Positions 57,701 to 64,000 of a DNA stretch of 64,000 bases are shown here, piece after piece (the stretch's first letter is position 1; each line of letters starts with the position of its first letter). Made by a program: the position numbers and the translations under genes. The DNA lies in assembly GCA_022264855.1 (NCBI GenBank), contig JABYQU010000017.1, positions 372,001 to 436,000 of the forward strand, in the 5' to 3' direction. The DNA is from Lenzites betulinus. Taxonomy: Eukaryota; Basidiomycota; Agaricomycetes; Polyporales; Polyporaceae. The notes beneath the pieces are model-generated. The model saw only the letters and a program-made list of their open reading frames with translations, had not been told where the DNA came from and ran no database searches.

Positions 57701-58587
57701 GGGCGTCTAACACCCCCAGCCCGCCCGCCCCCGATTTACCCGGCCCGCTCCGACATCCCCGCCCACTCAATAGTCCCGCCTCCCGCCCGCCTCGCGCCCG
57801 CCCCGCACGACTCCACGCCTCCGCGCCGCTGCACTCGCGCTCTCTTTGCCCGTAGGAGGTGATCTCTCCAGCTTCCCGCGCTTCTCCCCTGCCATTCCTA
57901 CGTCCTATAGGCTGAACTCTCGCCCACTCCTCCTGCTTGAGTCATCGATCATGGGTGACCCGGGTGCTGTCGCCGCGCTGTGCTCTTGTTCTCACTGCTC
58001 ATCTTACCAGCTCGCGAGGATGTGCTCACATTGTATGGGGACCATTCAGCAAGGTGGGCGCATATATGTTACTACATCACTCTGCCACGTGGAGCACCGA
58101 CATACTGATGACATGACAATCACTGTCATTATGCAGGCCTTCAAAGCTTCATGCAGCGGGTTATCATAGCATAGTTATATTCTATGTGGCCTTCATGAGT
58201 GTATACTAGTATAGGAATATAGGACATGTGTATACTAGGGCGTGGAATACAATCTGACATATGCCCCCCTGGCAGACGCCCGAGTGAAGAAGTCTTGGCA
58301 CTTGTGTGTACCTGGGCATCATAAGCCTTCTATTATTTGAATATTCGCCGGCCAGGCACGCGCGATTAGACGTTGCATCACAATCGGCCCGAGGACAGAT
58401 CAGTTTGAGATCAGATATATGGACACATAAGCATTGTAGACTGAGGGTTACAAGCGGATCATACACCGTCTAACGAAGACCTTGTAGTGTGTCTAACAAA
58501 GACCTTGTAGTGTACGGTGAAGTAGTTCGGGGGCTACGGGGCGTGCAGTCGTCCCTGGTCCCTCATGACTATCTCGCCGCTGGATTG
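57701..58587. other. Region without a supported gene
   Basis: A short frame near 57950 encodes a Cys-rich stretch (LCSCSHCSSYQLARMCSHC) with paired Cys residues. It could be a first exon or a relic, but no continuation was found. The rest is AT-rich and non-coding. Confidence 0.3.
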
Positions 58588-60521
58588 CTATGCCTGCGCG
58601 GTTTCACCGGTCGACGTCGACGTCTTCTTACGCTTGCGCTGACCTTGCGGAGTCTCCGCGGACGCATCGCTCGACTTCCCCTTGCGAGGTTTCCGCGGGC
58701 GCTTAGCGACCTGAACCGTAGTGCGGCCGTCCGCGCCTGTGACAACGTTTGTCGTAATGAATGTCATTCCCGTGCGTCCTTGCGCGCGGGTAGAAGCATC
58801 CGATGCCGGCGTCGACTGTATGCCAACAGAGCCTGACCTAGGGGAAACGTCCGCGATCGGGGTTGTCACTGATGTCGGCGGGATGATCCCTACGGCGGCG
58901 TTGGGCGACACTTGCATTGCGGAGTCACTGGATGCGCTCAGGTTTGAACGGGGAGCGTCTGCGGGCGCGGAGTGGGCATCCACTGCAGCAGTTGACGCTG
59001 CAACGGGCGGGGACGCAGGAGAGTCGCTCGGGGGAGAGGATCTGACCTCCAGCACGTCGGGAGGCGTCTCCGGTGCAGCGGTGGACTCCGGGGTTTGGCT
59101 GGGTGTTTCGATTGCGCCACCGGAGGGATTGAGTTTCCAGGACGCCCACTCTTCGTCTGACAGTGAACGGAAGCGGGCCGCGCCGGTCGTGAACGCTTGG
59201 ATGAGGGTATCGAGTTCCGGGCGCGAGCAGATCTCGCCGGGTGCGCAAAACCTTTTGAGGGGCCAGTTCTCGACCACGACACCAACCCGCGCGGTGATGT
59301 GGGCGTCGAAGTTGACATACGCCATACGATTGACGGCTCCACGCGTGCAAGCCGCTTCTACCGGCGATTAAGAGTCAGTTGTATGCCAACGCCGGTGTAA
59401 TAGCACTACATACTGAGCTTGGTGTTGATCAGCACAGCGGCGTCTTGCTTGAGCTTCAGAAGGCCTTGGACATAATTGAATGCGACCCCTAGATCATGCA
59501 TTCTTCAGTTTTGACAACGAGGGGAATTAACAAGCGGGTACTGTACCTTGCATGCCGGATATGCAGAAACTCTCCATCTTCATCACAAACTTGTCGACAG
59601 ACAGCTTGGTGGAATAGGTGATGAACTCCGAGAGCCGGTCATCGGACCAGAAGCAGAACGGCGTATTGAACGACCCAAGATCTGAGCGTACAGCGAAAAG
59701 AAGGATCTCCGTTCCCGTGCGGGCGTGCAGGTCTTCAAGCTGCTTGACAGTCAGTCGAAGGGGCTACGATACATGAACGGCGACGGCGTACCTCCCGCTG
59801 GATGGACGCCAACGTCGACCGAGTGTCGTGGAACGCCTGGATGGGGACGGTATGGGTGCCCCGTTTATGGCCCTCGTGACGCTCCTGCAGTTCGAGCAAT
59901 GCGCCCTCCGTGACGGTTTCCTGTTCCTCTTTGGACATAGCCTTCCACTGCTCTCCGATCTCCCGAGCCACGCCGCTGTCGGAGACTCGCACGCGATCTC
60001 CGCCGTCCGGTATATCTATTGGTGCGTAGGTTTGTATCTTGAGCGACAAGTATAATGAGTAACGGAGACGACTGACCGGCGTTCCGACGCTGGAGCTCTT
60101 GAGAAAGGTAGGCATTCCAGCGGCTTGTCTTGCGCTGGCGAGTCTTGAGGCGCGTCGACTGCATGATAAGGCGATAGTAGTACTCAGAGCTATGCGTTTG
60201 AAAGTCGGCATGTAGCTTTTTCGCAGCCTGCCAGACGTCGTCGCGTATGCGGTCGAGTGCTTCGTTTAGCACAACCGCCCTATCTTGCCGTTGTATCTTG
60301 AGTTGCGCCTTCTGAAGCGACGTAAGCGTGTTCCCCTTCTTCGTGCGGCGACGCGCAGAGACATGCTTGCGGGTAGACCCGGCCTTCTTGTTGGGAAGAC
60401 GCTGGACCCCGCCTTCGCTGCCACGGAAGCGTACCATGTTGCCGAGCAGAGTACGGGTTTCGCGAGGGGGGGCAGGCTCGAGAAGTCGGAGACGCGGGGG
60501 GAGTAAGCGGGGTGCGTCCAC
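58588..60521 (-). CDS. HMG-box-like hypothetical protein
   Basis: Exons 60521-60077, 60015-59792, 59742-59547, 59488-59414 and 59357-58588 join in frame to 569 residues. Residues about 125-200 resemble an HMG box: KTSRWNAYLSQELQRRNA, then VAREIGEQWKAMSKEEQE with the usual W-x-x-M-S-x-x-E-x-E pattern, split by an intron. The N-terminus is strongly basic (RKHVSARRRTKKGN). A folded middle domain follows (GTEILLFAVRSDLGSFNTPF, CFWSDDRLSEFI) and then GVAFNYVQGLLKLKQDAAV. The C-terminal 200 residues are Ser/Pro-rich with a final basic patch (KRPRKPRKGKSS). It probably binds DNA in the nucleus. Such proteins often lie in repeat-rich parts of mushroom genomes. A second ATG at 60437 is also possible. 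Confidence 0.65.
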
Positions 60522-60748
60522 GATGCTACCAACCCGCAGTGCGCACTACAAGGAATATTAGTGGGGCATCATGCCATGCTGGACGATCGGTTGCCTGGGG
60601 AGATTATCGCTCAGTACACAGGAACATTTCACAAGAATCTGTGGCGGGATGATACTTCTCACAGAAAACTAATGGCGAGGACATTAGCTGATAGAATAGT
60701 ACATTCGATCACCCAGACGCAGCGCCTTCAAACCCGCCGGCACATTCT

Positions 60749-62190
60749 TTACAGCGACGCCACCCACGTAAGTAACAAATCCCATGCGTACTCCGCATCC
60801 GCCACACGGAGCTCAAGGGGAGGACGCCCAACCGTCATACTAAATTCCGTCACATTGGAGCTCCAGATGAACGCCTGGAGAACAAAAAGCTGCTGTTCAG
60901 CCGTCAGGCGTTGCACCGCGAACCAAACGTCGAGGGAGACGCCAAGGTTGAGAACGGGGACCACGTCCGAAGCCGAGAGTTCGGCAGGGCGAATGATATG
61001 GCGCAGCTGGGTGAGCATCAGGCAGGAGGGTTCATCCAGGTCCTGGGCGTCATCTTCGTCCGAGACGTCGATCACTACATGTGGGTGAGTAAGCTAAGGA
61101 TCGGAGCTACAGATGTTTGGACTCACATTGCAGATCGTCGGTGTTCTGGACGCGATCTCCCCGTGCGCGAGTCGGGGAGGGGCCGCGCTCATGCCGGAAG
61201 GATGGCGAGCCAGGCATCGCAAGGGGGAAGTTCCCTTGAAGCTTGCGGGGACTCGTGGGCGTGGTGGGCATTCTCATGGATGCAATAGCAGCGATAGACG
61301 TCGCCTTCACAGGCGAGTTGCTCCGCTTAACGGGGGAGTTGGAGCGCGACGTGACGGGCCTGGCGGGTGATGGTGGCACGAACTTCGCGGGGGTGCGCGG
61401 GCGAGCCGCGAATACATCGGAGTGAGCACCGACTGCAGGGGAAGGCCGTAGCATCGACTCATCGTGGGCCGGGGGTTGTCTACTGTTAAGGGGGGGTTGT
61501 TTATTGCCCTGCGGCGCCGCGTGGGACGATAGCCCTTGCTCGCCGCTACGAATGAACTGCGGCTGGAGGTGGGCCTTGTCTAGCATCCACAGGAGAGCGT
61601 TGCCAAACATTGTGAACTTCTTGTACTCCGGAGTCTTCCCCGTTGTCAGGGGACGGAGGAAACTGGCCCTGAAGGAGAGGTGCGAGCAGACATGTGAGAG
61701 GAGCTCATACGCCAGAAAGATAGCTCGGGCTCACCATTCGAACCCATTATATATTCCTGTCTTCGACGTGACTTTGAACGCGTAGAACTTGACTTCGCTG
61801 GGGTGCATCAGGTGAGACCTGACATGGCGCGAGGTCATTATAGCATGACGGAAGGCCTTAGGATCGTTGGGATCGTCGAGCTTCTCAATGATCTGTTCAT
61901 TGAGCTGGTAGATCTTCTGTGCCAGGTCCTTGTCGCGGCACGTCACCACTATGGGGAGCAAATCGACGTGTCTTCCCAGGGCGGTATCGGGGGGTCTTTG
62001 AAGTACTGGTCAGCGTATGCTGTAGTACTGGCTCGCCACGACATGCATACCGAGAAGTGTAGAGCCCTGGACGGTCGCGGTCCAGCACGACAAAGTATGC
62101 TCCCGTCCTTTCAAACGGATCAATCTCCTCCGTAGATGTCTCGATGTCGCGTGGTTCTTCTTTAACTGCCGGAGCTTTGTCGCGAGCCAT
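60749..62190 (-). CDS. Protein with two RNase H1 N-terminal-like (viroplasmin-like) motifs
   Basis: The start at 62190 gives an acidic N-terminus followed by GAYFVVLDRDRPGLYTSR. This then joins through a donor at gtatgc and an aag acceptor to PPDTALGRHVDLLPIVVTCR and DKDLAQKIYQL. A second copy of the pattern is FYAFKVTSKTGIYNGFEW. The pattern Y-x-V-(6)-G-(I/L)-Y is that of the RNase H1 hybrid-binding domain, also seen in caulimovirus viroplasmin; the assignment is inference. No catalytic RNase H motif was found. A long disordered region (TSRSNSPVKRSNSPVKA) and an acidic C-terminal domain (DVSDEDDAQDLDEPSCLML) complete it. The coding region ends at 60749. Its neighbours are an HMG-like gene and the transposase. 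Confidence 0.5.
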
Positions 62191-63336
62191 GGTGGGACAG
62201 AGGAATGAGCGGGATGGTCAAGTGTGCATTGCATAGATTCGATAGCAGCGAGGACGACTTACCAGCGCTTGATGGGCAGTGATCGGTCTACCCCGCAATC
62301 TACGACCCACTGAGCATCCACTGGCTGGAATATTGCTGGCGACGGGGTCGGCTTGGACAATGGGCCATTCTGCGAGTGCGGTGGTCAAGGATGAGGACGT
62401 GGCAAGAGACAACAAGCAACTTACATAACGAGGAAGCGAGGCGTGGGTCAGAGAAGCAGCCGTACTGCAACCGAAGTACTTCGGCGCTTTGACTGGGCGG
62501 TCCGAAACCTCGAACTCCCGAAATAATTCATTGCAGCTCTTCTCGTTAGGCCTCTGGAGAGACTAAGTGTGGAGCGCTATATGAAACAATCCTATATAAC
62601 TTTAACAAACTACTCTACTGTCGACTTTGGCATGGTACGAGCAAAGCCGTTCTTACCGGTGACCATTGGCAGTGTGGCGGTGAGCTTCAAGTTCAGGTAT
62701 TCCGGAGCCTCCAAATTGTGTGCGGTGGTCAATGTACTCCATCACCCGAACTTCAGAGCATATGTACTATGTATGAAACTGTTGGCTAAGTACCCCGTTA
62801 AACATACACTCTCAGGGTTTCAGGGATATCCAGGGTAGAGAAGCTCGGTATCTCGAGTACTGGCAGAATGTTGTTAAAGCACTGGTTCATCGAGCGCACT
62901 GCTCGCGCAGATTCGAAATCTCAACTCCAGCACGCCCCCATAAACACCACTCACATCCCACGACGACTTCCACTACATGTACCATGGTGTATACAACTAT
63001 TTATTCCTGATCGACATGGCGCGGAATTATCTAGCGACGTATGACTTCTGGTTCCACCCCGTGCACGTCTGACGGTATGGGCAATTCCTCTTAGCGTGAT
63101 GCACCTTCCCTGTCGTACACGCTCCGCTCGACTGCAAACCCACCTGCCTCCGGGTTGTATGCAGCTTATAGTGTACCAGACTCTTGTTGTACCCTGTACT
63201 AATTCCTTGACGCAGGTTGTTGAAATATCTCAGTGACATTTCGGTAGCACCACTCTGTGGCACATGTCCAACGTCGAGACCTCCCATGATCGTGTTTACT
63301 GTAGGACATTGACGCAGGCATTACTACTACAGGGAA
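62191..63336. other. Intergenic region without a supported gene
   Basis: 1.1 kb between the RNase H1-like gene and the 3' end of the transposase. Only short frames without splice support were seen, and no inverted terminal repeat was recognised. Confidence 0.35.
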
Positions 63337-64000
63337 CTACATAGCGAGAGCACCGCAGAAGTCCGTTAAAGCCGTGAGCTCAACTTGGACATCGTCATCG
63401 TCGAGATCCTCCCCTTCTACATTGTCCTCGCCATGGCCCTGCGCCGCCGATTCACTCATCGTGACATCCTCCGTCTCCCGAGCCTTGCCTTCGGAGTCAT
63501 TCAAGCGCAAGGCGGGAGCACCTCCCTCCCGACGACCCGGCATGGGGTCCCCTGTGTAACCCGTCAAGTCGTACAGTTTCCGGAGCGTGCCTAACACATG
63601 AGCGTTGGCCGCACGGCGACGGGTCGTGTACTCGACGACAGCGCCATACAAAGGGTCGTGAGCCTCATCGAGAGATCCGAGAACCTGCGTGAAGAGCGCG
63701 TCCTCGTCGCAGATCGACGTGTGGAGTCGACGGGCTTCGATGTTAACAGCGTCGATCTCCTCGTGAGCACGCGCAAGACGCCGCGCACGACGCAACGTCT
63801 CGCGCACGGCGGGTTGTGCCCAAGGCTTGTCGCGGACGTCAGCCCTCGTGTCATTGAGCAGCTCAAACTCTTGCAGTAGCTGATAATGTCCTACAGTATC
63901 CCAATCGAGCTTGGGACGCGGCGGGTCGAGTGCAGCCGCCGCCGTATTGTAAACCTGGATAGCGGTCCTCAGCGCGCGCGAGCGCGTTTGCATGTTCTTC
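63337..64000 (-). CDS. KDZ-type transposase, C-terminal part (truncated by the window)
   Basis: At least 218 residues are open, running off the right end of the window; the true start is outside. The sequence fits the C-terminal region of Kyakuja-Dileera-Zisupton transposases of mushrooms: LRTAIQVYNTAAAALDPPRP, LDWDTVGHYQLLQEFELLND, VRDKPWAQPAVRETLRRARR and AHEEIDAVNIEARRLHTSI, then LYDLTGYTGD. The match is from memory of the family; the catalytic acidic triad lies upstream and cannot be seen. The tail is acidic (GEDNVEGEDLDDDDVQVE). The visible part has no stop codon, so the copy may be intact. Confidence 0.65.
   Translation of the reverse strand, partial: KNMQTRSRALRTAIQVYNTAAAALDPPRPKLDWDTVGHYQLLQEFELLNDTRADVRDKPWAQPAVRETLRRARRLARAHEEIDAVNIEARRLHTSICDEDALFTQVLGSLDEAHDPLYGAVVEYTTRRRAANAHVLGTLRKLYDLTGYTGDPMPGRREGGAPALRLNDSEGKARETEDVTMSESAAQGHGEDNVEGEDLDDDDVQVELTALTDFCGALAM

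Overview
This window is nuclear DNA from a basidiomycete fungus, most likely an Agaricomycete. Nearly every gene is cut by many introns of about 45-70 bases with GT(R)NGT donors and CTNAC-like branch sites. Genes are densely packed on both strands, and the product set is fungal: RPD3-type HDAC, Blm10, Mtc1, a fungal BTG-domain protein and a KDZ-type transposase tail. No protein or genome search was possible. Exon joins were read by eye; where stated, they were checked by summing exon lengths to a multiple of three.

Bases 1-31,500 are a conserved housekeeping block. In order it holds a RING-finger protein, an unknown membrane-anchored protein (-), TRAX (-), a HIT-domain protein, the proteasome activator Blm10/PA200 (-, about 8.6 kb), an unknown protein (-), a very long proline-rich unknown protein, mitochondrial succinyl-CoA ligase beta (-), a DinB-like protein, an RPD3-like histone deacetylase, the excision-repair protein Rad14/XPA and a peroxisomal-type acyl-CoA thioesterase. 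Bases 31,500-52,300 are looser. They hold ribosomal protein eS27 (-), a gene-poor 3 kb, a single-exon BTG/Tob protein, a small unknown gene, biotin synthase, a catalytically dead exonuclease-fold protein, splicing factor SPF27 (-) sharing a 109-base promoter with complex I subunit NDUFS3, Mtc1 (-), and a chromodomain/AT-hook protein with a Chp1-like layout.

Bases 52,500-64,000 are accessory. A 2,146-base foldback element with two essentially identical 0.99 kb arms sits inside a second, 2.4 kb foldback element and is bracketed by a perfect 8-base target duplication. A degenerate terminus of the first family abuts the right end. Beyond lie an HMG-like gene, a gene with RNase H1 N-terminal-like motifs, and the C-terminal part of a KDZ-type transposase that runs off the window. 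KDZ and hAT transposases are associated with 8-base duplications, so mobilisation by such an enzyme is plausible but unproven. The long hairpins lie directly downstream of the chromodomain gene.

A second theme is extreme exon structure in conserved genes: micro-exons of 9, 15, 19, 21, 24 and 28 bases, a first coding exon that is only ATG, and a final coding exon that completes the Tyr-Tyr-Ala tail of Blm10.
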